From assembly GCF_008831285.2 (NCBI RefSeq), contig NC_045143.1, positions 5,651,503 through 5,715,502 of the forward strand: DNA of 64,000 nt, written 5' to 3'. Positions within the stretch are counted from its first letter, which is position 1, and every line of letters begins with the position of its first letter. Under the pieces are notes generated by a model. That model was not told where the DNA came from. It worked only from the letters and a program-made list of their open reading frames with translations, and made no database searches. This DNA comes from Nymphaea colorata. Taxonomy: Eukaryota; Streptophyta; Magnoliopsida; Nymphaeales; Nymphaeaceae. This document shows, one piece after another, positions 37,859 through 50,594 of this stretch. Position numbers and translations under genes: made by a program.

Positions 37859-40715
37859 GGTAACAAATATTGCTGTAATCAAGTCAGACATAACTTTGCT
37901 AAGTGGGTTTCTGCTTTCTCCTCTAAAGGTTGGGGAAACAGGAAACTTCAGTTTCACTCAAACGCGAGAATAAGAAATAGAAACAAAATTCAGGTCCTCC
38001 TCATTGGCTAGAGACTAGAGTGGAAACGATTGAGTTGAATCGGTAATGGGTATGAACTCTAAAATAATATTATATATTTTAAAATAAACAAATATTTCAA
38101 AATGTAATGATAAAAAATAAACTATTTTTTGAAAACAGCAAAGAATGGAATAGTGTACGACAAGCAGCACCACTGTATCAATCGATGAATCAAACTGAAT
38201 ATTACTTTTTTTAAGGGTATATTTGTTAGTTCGAGAAAATCAACTATGGATTTGAGATCAGACCTCCCTCCATTAAACCTCAAATCCCACGATTATGGAT
38301 GAAACATGAATCTAAACCTACGTTTTTCACTCACCTGGACCTCCAGGGTTTGTTTAAACAGCGATTCCGCTGAAAGGAGGATTTGAGATAGTGAGGATAA
38401 AAAATCGACAGGGAAACAAACGCTTCTGACTCGAGGAAACAGCATGACTTTGTTGCTCACTCTTCAGCAGGGACAAAGCTCCGGTTTTTTTGTTGTTGCA
38501 GGGATTGAATTATAGTTTCAAAATTTTAACGGGAGTTGAAAATTAAAATCTGAAGTGCGCCCGACCCCACCCCCTTCTCTTCAACATAAAAAACTTGTAA
38601 GCTCACCCTGAGATTTGATTAATTTGAAATCAGGCTAACGGCTGACCAGTCACCAGCCGTTGGTCCAACCAGCTAAACTAAACCCCTTAAGGTAATTGAT
38701 TTTACTTGAATAGGCTGATTGTTTCAATACTGCTACAAACTGTGTTTTTTTAGCTTTGCAGCAAGAACAAAGTCACTGGTTTTGAATGTTTGCCATCAAT
38801 TTAATGGTATTTCAAGTGAAGGGGAAGCTAATCCCACAACCCAATTGGGAGCATAAGCTCCCCCTTTCCACTTTCTGGAGAACAGCTGCTTGGGGGATAT
38901 TGTCCCTTTCCTCTTTCAACTTGGTGGTACTTGCAAGTCATCTTCATAATTAAGCAAGTCATTTATGAGCTTATGCAACAAACTGATTTACATCATGGAG
39001 ATGTTTGATTACTCCCAAGTTTGAAATTTATGGATCTGATGTGGATCTGACATGGCCGTGTTTTTGCCGATATAGCAAAAGGTCCATGATAAAATGTATG
39101 GTTCATCAAAGTAAGTATCTTAGGTCATATCTATACTTAAAATCCGTAATTTACTTCTTTGTATTAAGAAAGTATCAAATTTAAGATTGGAGGGGGAGAG
39201 TTTGAACTTAAATCCACAGTTCTCAAATCCTGAGGATCTCAAATCCAAGACTATCATACACTCCTTGAGTCAAAACTTATAGATGCTAGTGATACAGACT
39301 TCTAGCCTTCAAACACAGTTAAAGAATGATATAATTTCAAAATCAATTTAAAATATTTAAAATTATTTTTAAAATTCAAAGATAAAAATGTAAGGCAATA
39401 CAAGCCGATAAGTAAAACGAAAGGTAGCAAGCCTACGTGCTATATCAATGAGTTTGCACGGATACCCAACAATTAAAACGATGGAAAGAAGAACAAATTG
39501 CAAATTGAGGGTTTCGTTGGTCCTTTTCAAAACTTATTTTTATACAAATAGATACCATTAAGTCATTAAATTAAGATTCAGTACCACTCGACTTAATTTA
39601 GTTACCGTATGTTGGTACTAAAACTCACATTTTAGTTGTACAAATTTGAATGTGTGTACACATTCATGTTATTGTTTTGAGAAAAAGAGGTTTTCTTTAG
39701 AAAATTTGCATTAGAGGAAGAAACTGATTCCTCTTTGATAGCTGGCAAATGCATTCAATGATGCCAGATGCATTCAATGATGCCAGGACTTAAGAAGACG
39801 CCTTCCTCCGATCGTGGTCCTTCTCTTGACACACTGCCGGCGGCAACTGCCGTCTCCCGGCTGCCATTCTTTGCCTGCCCATTTGTGATGTTCCATGTGC
39901 TAGGAATGGAACCGTTGTCGCTGTTGTTATTGTTATTATTAAGTGGTAGATATTCACAGAAGAACAAACGGTGCTAGTCCGAGTGGCATTGCATAGCTAG
40001 TTGGGCAGACAATCACATCTACAACACATGATACTCCTTTGAAGTTTAAATAGCGGCAAGTGCAATGCTCCAATTGATTAGTGTATTGTAGGTCCACTCA
40101 AGTCCCAAAACAATCTTAATCCTCAGGAAAGAGGGCGAATAAGAGGTGCCGTATTAGCTGTGGCTCTTGACAATACTTTCAATTAACTTTATAAGTAAAA
40201 GAACAAGAAATAACCAGCCGTACTACCTGCCATCCAAACATCTGTGAGATTTAGGCAGGGTTCTGCCATACAAAAAACCAAAAGAAGTTCCTGCAATACA
40301 TATCAGAGAAATATTTATACGTAGTGGATTCAGATAACTAGAACCTTGAGAGATTCATTTCAATTAGCCATGCTGAAATTCAATCATGGACACATCATTC
40401 TGAGAAGATGTCCGTAAGAGGAAACATCTTGATACTTTCTTTTGGCTTCTCTCAGAAAAATTATGGAAAACCATAAAGCAAATTTAGGGTGTACAATCAT
40501 AACAGAGAAAAAGAGAAACAATTCTCCCAATTACTGCTGCTGTCAGATTCATATGGAACTAAGTGCCTGATACCTTCAAGACAGTTTAATTGTGAACGAT
40601 CTCATAATCTCCTTGATATCATATGGTCTTTTGGCATCTTGTTGCAATATCTAATTCAAACTAGCAAGGACTTCGCTCCAATTGTTTAGTCGGTGACGAT
40701 GCTGCAAAGGTATAG

Positions 40716-40716
<1 letters not shown>

Positions 40717-40739
<23 letters not shown>
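40717..40739. repeat. (CT)n microsatellite
   Basis: A tandem TC run downstream of the peroxiredoxin gene. Confidence 0.9.
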
Positions 40740-40746
<7 letters not shown>

Positions 40747-41043
40747 ATCCAAGCTTGTACTTGCAAGTAACGGAGATAAAACACAACAAACATTATTTTC
40801 TTCTGATGACTAAATACGCAAAACCAAACTCCAGATTAGCTTTGACACAAAACTATCCGCATTATAAGACAAAGAAGGTGCTTAACATGCACAGCACCTA
40901 TCATCTATTTCAACATGATTATCTAACAGGATAGCATAATAGCTTCAACAGCATCAATTGGCTACAAAAGCAACAAAACTTATTCAGCAAAAAGCACGGA
41001 GGCACCAAGATAGAGTACGAAGGGCATGGACTAGATGGCATCC

Positions 41044-42978
41044 CTAGAGAACCTTGAGGATGTCTTCAGCACTACTAACGGTGAAGGCGCCACCTTCTTC
41101 GATGTTGGCCAGCTTCACTTGCAGATTATCTACCAACAGTGCAAACCTGCGGGAGCGGACACCAAGCCCTTTCTCAGAGAGATCAAGCTCAAGGCCAAGG
41201 GCATGAGTGTAAGCTGCTGAACCATCTGCCAGGAACTTGACATGCTTGTTGTGGGGGTATGTCTGAGCCCAAGCCTTCATCACAAAGGGATCATTGACTG
41301 CAGAAGAAGAGTTAGCACACGGAAAGGAATCTTGAGAAACAAAGAAAAACGCTGCACATGAATCTCTGATACATCATCATAGAACGAAGCACTTTCCTAT
41401 CAAACAACGGTTCAAAGACTAAACTCTTAATTAACCTGTCAGTTGCAGGGCTCTGAGTGAGCCTTACATACTTTAGCAGCCCAAAAACCAACCCAAATGG
41501 GGATACTGAAAAAGGAATGAACCGTGCCAGTCACTAACGATTGCAATGTCAAATTGTTAGTGCAGCAACGTCAATAATACTTATAAAAGACTAATTTCTG
41601 CATGGAAATGATTTACTATCAGTGCTCCTAATATTTAATGCCAAGCCGGGTGTTAAAGTCCCCAAAAAGGCAAGTTGGATACACAATAGAATCAGAAATG
41701 AGAAAACGTGAATAATTTTCAGCTAACTTGAGAAACAGGAAACATCTGTTTCCATCATCAGCTCATTTTCTATGTGCTTTTGTTGCATGGCAACGTCTGT
41801 TAAACATTCTAGACTGAGAGTTCAATCGTTCTCCCCGAGTTGAGGTGGGAATGCCATGGATAAACATAAAAGAACCTTCATTGGAAAGAAGAGAACCGCC
41901 CAACCCTCAAAACATAGTGGATTCACACCTGAAACTTGTTTATATGCCAAAATAATGAAAAACTCACCACTCAAGAGCAAAATTTCATCGATGCCCTTTG
42001 ATTTCAATTCCTCAGCATGATCAATGAAGCCCGGAGCATGCTTCAAGCTGCAGAAAACTGATATAATCACTAACCGCCAATAATTTCTATGGAAAACGAA
42101 AATGGCCAGAGAAACAGAAAGAGTAAAAAGTAAGAAACTACTCGGAAATAAAACTCTTTCTGGAAGGAAGAAGAGCTTATCATTATCATCAATTTTAGAG
42201 AGTTATTGTCCCAAATAATGTGGCGATGCACCGTGGTCGGATTCGAACAATAGATCTCCCGATTAGGACAGCTGAAACGCCAAAAGAACCGGCCACTAAT
42301 CCCAACGCAAAATGTGAAGATACTTCCTCTGCTTGTGCTAAACAACACTCTTCCTAGATTATCCCCTTCTTTAAGATAAGTGGCTACATTATAACTCCTT
42401 CCTCTGTAGAGTAATATCTCATTTTCTCTAGATAAATGGATACATTCTAACTTCCTCCATAGAGACATGCTCAAATAGACTCATTGAAGGTAATTTTGAC
42501 TGGTTGGTGTTCATCCCACTTCTGTGGAAAAAAGAGGTACGAGCATGATTCCACCCAAAACGGTCTAAGAACTCTCTCTCTTTTTCATTCCTATTTGAAT
42601 CGACAGGGTATTCAAGCAAACTGTCGATGTTGATGGTAAAAGACCAGATCGGGAGCGAAATACCCACAGGTGGGTGGGTGGGTCGGCTTAAGATCTTCAC
42701 GTCGAAAGAGAGAACAAGAGTTCAAGACCCCAGGTGCGCCTCTAGAGGTCTGGCATCACCAGATTTGGGAAAGAAGAAGGAGGTCCACACAGTGAGGAGA
42801 GGATGAAAGAAAGACAAACAGACCTGCAGGTTGGGGTGAAGGCGCCGGGGACTCCGAAAAGGATGACCTTCTTGCCGGCGGCCAGGGAGTGAACGGTGGC
42901 CTGCTGCAGATTGTCCTCCGCGTCGAAGTAGGAGAGAGTGCCGTCGGGGAGGGTGGCGCCCACTGCAATCGGTGCCAT
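41044..42978 (-). CDS. PRXIIB: Cytosolic type II peroxiredoxin (PRXIIB-like)
   Basis: Three exons: 42824-42978, 41968-42047 and 41044-41297, totalling 162 aa, exactly the usual length. Introns of 776 and 670 nt have GT-AG ends and consistent phases. Exon 1 starts [15 protein letters not shown] and ends in the peroxidatic motif VPGAFTPTC with Cys51. Exon 2 reads [18 protein letters not shown]. Exon 3 begins [10 protein letters not shown] and contains [14 protein letters not shown]. The enzyme reduces H2O2 and alkyl hydroperoxides using glutaredoxin or thioredoxin. There is no transit peptide, so it should be cytosolic. The resolving cysteine of Arabidopsis PRXIIB (Cys76, in a DEIICFS context) is Leu76 here (DEILLLS). 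Cys51 is the only Cys I see in the protein, which implies a 1-Cys, glutaredoxin-dependent cycle. TATATATA at 43082-43089 fits a TATA box. Confidence 0.95.
42226..42292 (-). repeat. Possible tRNA-derived SINE head in peroxiredoxin intron 1
   Basis: On the minus strand, tggcgtttcagctg (A-box-like) is followed about 25 nt later by GTTCGAATCC (B-box; plus-strand 42239-42248). Next to it on the plus strand, 42374-42465, are two related 37-bp units (agataagtggctacatt... and agataaatggatacatt...). Spacing and order match a Pol III internal promoter; a functional tRNA is not supported because stems do not pair. Confidence 0.35.
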
Positions 42979-43081
42979 CTCTCTCTCTCACACGCAGAGA
43001 AAAGTAATGACAGAGGGGGTCGAAGAAGAACCAACGGCCGAGCAAGAGGCGGAGATGAGAGGACTGGTGAGTGCGCGTGTC

Positions 43082-43089
43082 TATATATA
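43082..43089 (-). promoter_or_regulatory. TATA box of the peroxiredoxin gene
   Basis: TATATATA lies 104 bp upstream of the ATG on the gene strand, followed by CT-rich leader sequence. The position suits a short 5' UTR of roughly 70 nt. Confidence 0.6.
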
Positions 43090-44467
43090 GAGAGAGATCG
43101 GTGGTGCTGGTGGACCAATTGAATGCGCGACTTACCCACCTTATGGGAGCCAATTCGTGTGAACATTAAGATTCTTCAGGTTTGAAGGTTTGGTTTCTTC
43201 TTCTTCCTTCTGTTTCCAAAGAAAATTCCACAAATTTTTAAGTTGATTTCAATCCAATTCGGCTGCCCACTAAAACGCCAAACACGCTAACTTTCTCACT
43301 TTATAGAAATTTTTTTGGTGATTTCAAAACAAAAAGATGGTTACATTTTTTTCCCCAATATCTTCTTCTAGTACTAAGTTACACTTTTGTTGTTTTAGTA
43401 GTAATCACAAAAAACGCTTTATTTTTAAAAAAACGCAAAAAAAAACGAGGAAATGTTATTTAAAACTTAAAAAACGTGTTTTTCACATTTTTTCAGGTTT
43501 TTCATTTTTCAATGCTAAATAGATTTTTTCGTTCTTTATTTTTTATTTGTTGCAAATTTACTTATTTTTTTGATGTTTGTGTTATTAATTTCTTATTAAT
43601 TTTATTTTTTCTTATTTTTATTTTTTTAGTTTTTTTTTTAAAGTACCGTTTTTCTTTTCTTTTTTTTTTATTTCAAATCCACCGTAGAGAAAAACCTTAC
43701 CCGTTAAAACTCTTAGATATTATTTGTGACTATGGTTTTAACGTTTTTATTAATAAAAATTTTATTTGTAAATTTGTTTAATAAAATTTTTAATGAAAAG
43801 TACAGCTTTCACTAAAGTCTTATAAACTTGATTTTTTTTTTTACTTACAAACAATAGTAGGCTGAAAAAGGGAAATTCCTAATACTTAAAGACATAGATT
43901 GTAGTCAGAACGTATCCAATTATCTAGAGAAAAAGAGAAAATAATTTCAAAAATAAATGCAAAAGTAATAAAAACTAAAAATTAGTAATTCTTAAAATAG
44001 TTTCAAAAGTTGACGTATGACCCACCGCCGATTCGATTCGGCCGGCAAAATTCATCTTCACTTCGACCCAATTCCTCAATGCAGTCGATTAAGATGAATA
44101 TTAAGAACAAAAACAAAAAATATTTATTGATCCGATCTTAACAGCAAATCTTTAATAACTTTTTTTGGAATATTCCAAGATCCTGAACGACAGATACGCA
44201 GACGATTTCATGCCTTTTTTTTTTTTTCTTTTTCACTCTCTCTCAAATTCAGACTTGTCACGATACAAGATCGGTTTGTGAAGAGAAAAGTTGCGGATCG
44301 GTGAATCGGCCGAATCGCCGATTCAGGTAAAACGTCGCGTTCCACAGACGAAAAGATGTGTACAAACATTGTCGTTTCAGGCTTCGAATAACTCCAAAGA
44401 ATTACGCGGTGCAGCCTCCGGCCGGCGCCACACTGACCGACTCTTTTGTGGCGCGTTCTCAATACTC

Positions 44468-44471
<4 letters not shown>

Positions 44472-44525
<54 letters not shown>
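44472..44525. repeat. (AT)n microsatellite, about 27 units
   Basis: The longest AT run in the window. Open frames through it encode Tyr-Ile repeats and are artefacts. Confidence 0.95.
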
Positions 44526-44528
<3 letters not shown>

Positions 44529-44639
44529 CAAATATTTCAAGCCATCAATAATGTAAAAATACACATATTTTGTAAGTTGGTGTGAGCAGTTTTGCCACTG
44601 ATTGGTGGTAGACCGACTTGAGAATAAAAATGTCAATAC

Positions 44640-44990
44640 ATCTTATTTGATGCTAAAAAAAACAGATTGGTTTTAGATTTAAGTAATGACACTTGATGGG
44701 GTTTGAACTTGGATATGCATAAATATATGATCGGATTTAGTTTTAAATAAATAGCATATATCCAATGTTGTTAGATTTTGAAAATTAGTTAGATTTGGTT
44801 CAAAATTTGGACTTGGATTCAGATATGAATGTGGAAGTCAGATTCAAACTGTGAAATCAAGGATTCAGATTTAGATTTGACTTTTCATTGTTCATATTCA
44901 AATACAAATATTTGAATATACGAACAGTGGATACAACGAAAGGTACATCCGACTCAAATCTGATCCGTTGACATCCGAGAGAAAGGTAAA
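44640..44990 (+). repeat. Dispersed repeat family, copy A
   Basis: The core gatttagttttaaataaat, followed by atatatccaatg and attttgaaaat, also occurs (same order) in copies B (reverse strand, about 49.6 kb) and C (about 59.4 kb). Flanks consist of many 'gattcagatttgg' variants. No coding capacity was seen; probably a non-autonomous or decayed element. Confidence 0.65.
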
Positions 44991-47213
44991 GAGTTCTAAT
45001 TCCATTATTGAAAATTTGTAGGGCCTCAAGCATTACTAGGCATTGATGTTTCTATTCTGAGACTTGTTGGAGGAGACTGACTTTGAGAGGAATTAAAGTC
45101 TAATTCCATAATATTTTACAGCTTCCACCAGTGGACTTTGAGTCGTCTGCGGTGCTCTTCCACTTTTGTCGGGGAAGACTGACTTGTACACATACAAACA
45201 CACGCACACGGGGACAAAAAATTCTAGACCCCTTGAAATAGATTAATATCAAAATAATTTTTGCTCAATCAAACTTTATGATGAAGAGTTATTTTATAAA
45301 AAAAATGTAGATTAAGACGGCCATGCATTTTTTAAGTGCGAGTATGCTTTAATTAGTGGATCTTGTAGCACTACAACCTTGGTGGCAGAAAATCAATATT
45401 TTTCATAAAAATATCTTGAATTCAAGCATAACAAATCTTGGCATAACTTTACACCCGAATGGATGTCGGCATAACTCACGCCTCATTTTTCCCATTAGAT
45501 CATCCATTTGCCTTGTTTGTTTGCCATGTTTGCTTTCATTGTAACCGTTGCTTGTAATACAATTTTGTCTCGAACTCAATCCCTCAAGGGAGTTGGTACA
45601 ATAGATGGAGCAGAGGATGGAAGGTGGAATTTCTCCGTTTTGAGCTTTTAGGGTGTTAATTTTCTGTGCTATAAGATTGAATTGCATGCGTATGTCTGTG
45701 CACGCAACAAACATGCACCCAAAAAAGACAGAAGGGAGTGGGGACATTTTACAAATTATTTATAAAGCTATGCACATTTTATTTTTTTCACATTTTTTCA
45801 TAATTTAGCCTCTTTTTTTTTTACTTTAATGAAGACATTTTTGTTATTATATACCCTCGTGCATGCTAACCAACTTGTTGTGCTGCAAAAGAAGAGATAC
45901 CAGTATGCAAGTTGAAACATAATGAGACTACACCTTGAGATATTGAAAGTAGGTTAGGTATTCTGGGGATGGGTGGAAGGGTAGAGGCTTCGGCTCTTTT
46001 CTTGATAGGTAAAATAAAATACTCTTTTTACTTAACAACAAAATTGTTTGGAACTTTACCCTATCTTCATCAAAACTAAAAAACTTTCATTTTTCCTTGT
46101 CATCATAACCTATGGATTTTGATTTTAAGGTATTTATTGAAAAATAAGACTAAATCTGAGTCTGAATCCAATCAAAATATTCATTTAAATATGGTCGGAA
46201 ATCAAATCCATTCAGATATTCTTTTCAATTCAAATTTGATTTGATTTCTTGATCAGGAGGTAATTTTTTTTTCACAATTGTCTTTGGTCGAATGTCCAAT
46301 TCAAATCCAATCCACTGATCAAACACCCCTTAGATAGTTACAGCTGTTTAGACAGTTATATCTGTGTGGTTTTTTGAGCTTTGAAAGAAAGTGCAGGCAC
46401 ATTGGTTTTGGAAAAAAAAAAAATCCAAAAATATGTAAAGTAGAATGAGTTATGACATGCATTTAGGGCACCAAAATGAGCCAACTTTGGCAGGTCCAAA
46501 CTCTAAGTCAGGCCTTAGTTTTCGTTCTGGATGCATGCTCAACGTGTTATACCCTTTCACTTCTGATGATAAAGTTATATCACGTTACCATCACAGGTGA
46601 AATGCCATAACAAACAACTTAGTTAGACTAGCATGATACCAGCTTCCCTTCAGCCTACCATATGCAAACTGGAAAATTTCAGATTTATTATAGACAAGTT
46701 TGAAATTAGAACAAACATATAGACTTCAGTGAAAATTTTGATTCACGAAAGACTGGGATTTCAAGTTTAAAAAATGGAGTGCACATGAAGTTAAGAAACA
46801 GAATGAATCTCAGGTACCTCAATGCAACCAAGAATTGACTTTATTCCTCTCCCAATAATATCTTCACCATCTTACTAAATTTTTTTAAGCCTCGTTTGAA
46901 TTAAACTAATTAACTGGAACTAGGAAAGAGCTAATGCTGATCAGTGTGTCTCAAGTGGCAGCAGTTCACCTTCCCTCTACTGCCATAACAGCAAACAACA
47001 CCATTTGGTAGTACCAAGATAATAATCACATATATGTTCTTCATGATCCGGTTCGCCAGTCCGGATTAGTGTTTGATTTTGAATTTTTTTGTCCAATCTT
47101 GGAATGGTTCTAACCGCCTTTAATCATATGCAGGATTATTTTTGACATACCATCATGCTTTTGATATTTTAATCAATTATCATGGCCTTGACTTAAGTAG
47201 CACCTAGATTAGG

Positions 47214-47395
47214 CATGGGCATCGGGCCGGGCCGGGCCGGCCCTATCCGGCCCGTCGGGCCTCTCAGCCCAGCCCGGGCCCGGCCTGATCCGGCCCCCGT
47301 CGGGCCGCTCAGCTTGGGCCCGGCCCGATAGCCCGGGTCTCAGCCAGGGCCCGGCCTGGCCCAGCGTCCGGACCCCCTTTCCCCGCTCGTCGCCC
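47214..47395 (+). mobile_element. GC-rich segment resembling an hAT-type element end
   Basis: TAGGCATGGGCATCGGGCC is followed by repeated GGGCCGGGCC and GGCCCG units. Plant hAT-superfamily elements often begin with a similar TAGG(C/G)ATGGGCA...CGGGCCGGGCC pattern. A matching inverted right end was not found, so this is a fragment or a different repeat. The base composition contrasts sharply with the AT-rich surroundings. Confidence 0.35.
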
Positions 47396-47396
47396 T

Positions 47397-47590
47397 TTGA
47401 TGGAGGAGGAGGGGGAGGGGGAGCGGCGAGAGAGACAGAGGAGGAGGGAGAGGGAGACGGAGGAGCAGAGAGGGAGACAAAGGAGGAGCGGGAGCAGAGA
47501 GGGAGAGGGGAAGCGGAGAGGGAGAGGGGGAGCAGAGAGGGAGTGAGGGAGACGGAGGGAAGAGAAAGAGATCGCTGTGTGTCTCTAGGT
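47397..47590. repeat. Polypurine (GGA/GAG) tract, about 190 bp
   Basis: Nearly all purine on the plus strand (ggagg, gggag and gagag units), directly after the GC-rich repeat. The strand asymmetry is strong; the minus-strand frame reads Ser/Pro-rich nonsense. Confidence 0.8.
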
Positions 47591-48239
47591 AACAAATGGC
47601 GTCTCTTGAGGTTTACAACTGTTGCTGAGAGAGTGGCACGGCCGGTGGTGTCTCCGATCCAGAATCAGTTATGAATAGACAAAAAAAAAAAAATACTGTT
47701 AAAAGAATCACTTCAAAACGAAAATGAAATAAAAATAACTAAAAATAAAAGCAATTTCTTGTTGATTAATATCGGAAACAATTCAAAATGGAGTGTATAA
47801 CTTGTCGTCCCCTCTTATCGGTCAATGAATGAATTGATTTGCCACCGAGTTAAATAATCCAAATTGGTGCTACGTTTCTTTAGTTTAAACAAACAAACAG
47901 AACTTTCCGGTACCCTTTTAGCGCGTCTTCTTGAAGGTTTACCTAACTTCATAAATGAAGAAGCCAATCGATGCTGAGGTACTATTTAGATGACGGCTTA
48001 AGCCCAGTCTTAATTTTGTTTGGGTGATGTGGAAATTGGGTTTGTCAAAAACCCAGTTTCATAAAACTCGTTTCCACATAGCACCTGAAAAATCTTCTCC
48101 CTCAGGCTTTTCATGGAAAAATGAGTTTTACTTCATTCCTCAAGTTTGAGTCTTACAGTCAAGTACAAATAACAGTTTTTGGTGTGAGCATGAGGTTAAC
48201 AACTCATCACCCATAAAAGTGGCTTGAAGGACCCTGATC

Positions 48240-48312
48240 CCCCCTTCTTTTAGGGTCCTTGTCTACCGCAAGGATCGAACTGTTTTACCCAACCATCTGG
48301 CTGACCAATTTT
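48240..48312 (-). repeat. Possible tRNA-derived SINE head
   Basis: On the minus strand, tggtcagccagatggttgg (A box; plus 48289-48307) is followed about 15 nt later by GTTCGATCC (B box; plus 48271-48279). This is the best match of the three tRNA-like heads in this window. The 3' boundary probably extends to about 48180. Confidence 0.4.
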
Positions 48313-49409
48313 CGAACGCTACTTTAAAAGATCCCTATTTGGAAAACATGATTGTAGCAAAATATCGGTTTTTCAAGGCATCATTCAGACGCTACCTTGG
48401 TGTTGATTGGTCACGATGAAGGTCATCCGGAGCCTGCCCATCGGTAGGAACCCAAGAAGCGACCATTTCCTGTCTTTAATTGTACTCAAAATCATATCAA
48501 TTGGAATCAACTTGAATTCGAATTGCATTGGTGGAGAAAATGATGTTATCTACCGAATATTTTTATTATTTTTGTACTTTTGTTTTTATTAACTAATGGT
48601 ACTAATTTAACCATGGTACTACTCCCTATTAGTTAAGCGTCATAGGCTGTGGTCTTTCTAACACTATAACTCTCCATTATCCTATTAGTTTCCGGTGGCC
48701 GAACATGGTGTTCCCCGGCAGGTCCTGCTGCCGGAAATGAGGCTTGGGAAGCCGCCACTGCCCGTATGAACCGACGATTTTTTTTGTCCTTCGATTTCCC
48801 TTATTGTTTCTTCGCTAGATTTCGAGCAGTAAAGCTTGGGAGATACTTGCATTATGCCCTTATGAAGATCATTAATTTAGATACTTCCTTACTTGACTCT
48901 TCGGTACTATGATATATCCTTGCATCACACTCTTACGAAGATCATTAATTTTCGAAATTAAGTTGTTTTGAATGACATTTAATCTTTATTTTAACAAGTA
49001 ACTGCTTGTTATAAACTAGTGTAGCTGTGAATTCCTGTGGATGGCAGTTGGGCAGATGAACAATTAAAATTTGTTCAGTGTCAGTCTTATGAGGGCAAGA
49101 CTACAAAAATTCATGTGAAGACAAAGTTGAGACAAATTTCATTTTTTTCCCACAACTTGTTACGAATATCAAAACAAACAACTTCAAATTGAAACTCAGA
49201 AGTTGTTATAGTGAAACTTAAAAGAAAAGAAAATCAGCCAAAAGCTTGAGTTCGTGTAAGAGGCCGTTTGACCTCGCCGGATCTTAGATCTGAGAGACAT
49301 CGGCCCCAGCATTTAGATTAATGTTTCGGAAGGCAAGTCAATGGATCTCAAGCTTTGACATCCACAGACCTCATTTAGATTAATGTCATCGTACTCCCAC
49401 AATTTGGTA

Positions 49410-49815
49410 GGATTAGAGATCAGAGCTGAATCGAATATACATCTAACCACATCTGCTTTTTTTGGAAATTCACTTATTCAGATTCAAATACAAACAAGAG
49501 AAGTTATATCTGAACCCAAAAATCCAATTTCACAACCAATCTAAATCTGATTTTTGTATTCATATCCAACTCTCGATCTAAATTTTGAATTCAATCTGGC
49601 CAATTTTCAAAATGTAACAGTACTAGATATATGATATTTATTTAAAACTAAATCTGATCTAAATCTGATTGGATGTTTATGTATATACGAATATGATCGG
49701 ATGCCATTTCTTAAATCTGAGTCCAATTAGATTTTTTAATCATATATTAAATTTCTTACATATCCAATTTTTTGGGATGGTTCAGTCATATATTCGATTT
49801 GAATCAGGTATATTG
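49410..49815 (-). repeat. Dispersed repeat family, copy B
   Basis: On the minus strand it contains cagatttagttttaaataaa, then atatcatatatc and cattttgaaaat, the same order as copies A and C. The flanks are rich in 'aatctgatc' and 'aatccaatt' variants. Confidence 0.65.
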
Positions 49816-50594
49816 AGAGAGAGAGGGACCGTTTAATTGTTAGCAGACATAAGACATAAAGGTTTACCAACTTCTAAGTTATCGAGTGTGACTTGATCTA
49901 ATGTTTTTGTATAAAAACACATAAATAGAAGTACATGTACAATTTAAAACGTATTAATTGAAGCCACAGGCCAATTCAAGGTCGACTCATTCTAATTTAT
50001 TTATTTTGCAAATCAATATAATATTTAAAGTCATTGTCAAGTTTATAAAATAAAAAACTAAAACCATATAAGCCAATAAGTAACGATATATATTTATCGG
50101 CTAATACGCCGTATCAGTAAGTTAAAAACCCATACGGCACTCAATTATACTTTCTCCAAACACTGATTAACTTCATCCTTTCATTTGACAAGTAATCCTA
50201 CAAAGGGAATGGATCGAGTCGATCGTTGACGAAGCTAGTTATATGCACCATCACTGTGCATGAAATTTTGGTGCAGATCTGATACTGCCATATGTTATGG
50301 GGTCATATGCCCCAAGGCCCATTGATGATTTTTTATTTATATATTTAGTGGAAAAGAATTTCTGCCCATGCACAGAAGCTTTAGTGCCTGTGGGACTCAC
50401 TCGCGCTCAAAGTTTTTATGCTTACGAAGGTAATTAAAAACGTTGGATCATGCTTCCGTTCATGACAAATACTTTCATACCAATTTCTTTTATTTATGGT
50501 CTGGCCAACCTCATGGACCGGCCTGGCCGTGTAACACGCCAATGTTTATTAAGATCGACACAATGAGACACGATCAACCAACAAAAAACTAGTC

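Larger units (their letters stand above)
32506..41043. other. Intergenic region between ROP and the peroxiredoxin gene
   Basis: 8.5 kb with no recognised gene. The first few hundred bases (GA/CT-rich, 32520-32830) are the likely ROP promoter and leader. Others: a repeat-like segment at about 34910-35100 with an AT-rich body and a CCCATGCCGGCATGCC end; a diverged tandem repeat at 36195-36393; a GA microsatellite at 36408-36453; a 24-bp tandem repeat at 37139-37187; a MITE-like foldback at 37204-37362; three related units at 37588-37858; and a CT microsatellite at 40717-40739. Open frames such as 36360-36587 and 39755-39977 are low-complexity or shadow frames. Confidence 0.5.
42979..50594. other. 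Intergenic region between the peroxiredoxin and phosphorylase-like genes
   Basis: 7.6 kb without a recognised gene. Contents: the PRXII promoter (TATA box at 43082-43089); a T-rich segment at 43310-43800; an AT microsatellite at 44472-44525; dispersed repeat copies at 44640-44990 and 49410-49815, with a possible relative at 46120-46325; a GC-rich hAT-like end at 47214-47395 with an adjoining purine tract; and a possible SINE head at 48240-48312. The open frame at 47209-47595 (-) is Pro/Ser-rich because it reads the GC-rich repeat and purine tract. Confidence 0.5.

Noticed and set aside
42226-42292. A true tRNA gene
   Set aside because: The B-box is good, but acceptor, D and T stems do not pair; a SINE head is more likely.
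44208-44636. 142-codon minus-strand frame with Tyr-Ile repeat
   Set aside because: It crosses the AT microsatellite; no homology recognised.
47209-47595. 128-codon Pro/Ser-rich minus-strand frame
   Set aside because: A translation of the GGGCC repeat and the polypurine tract.
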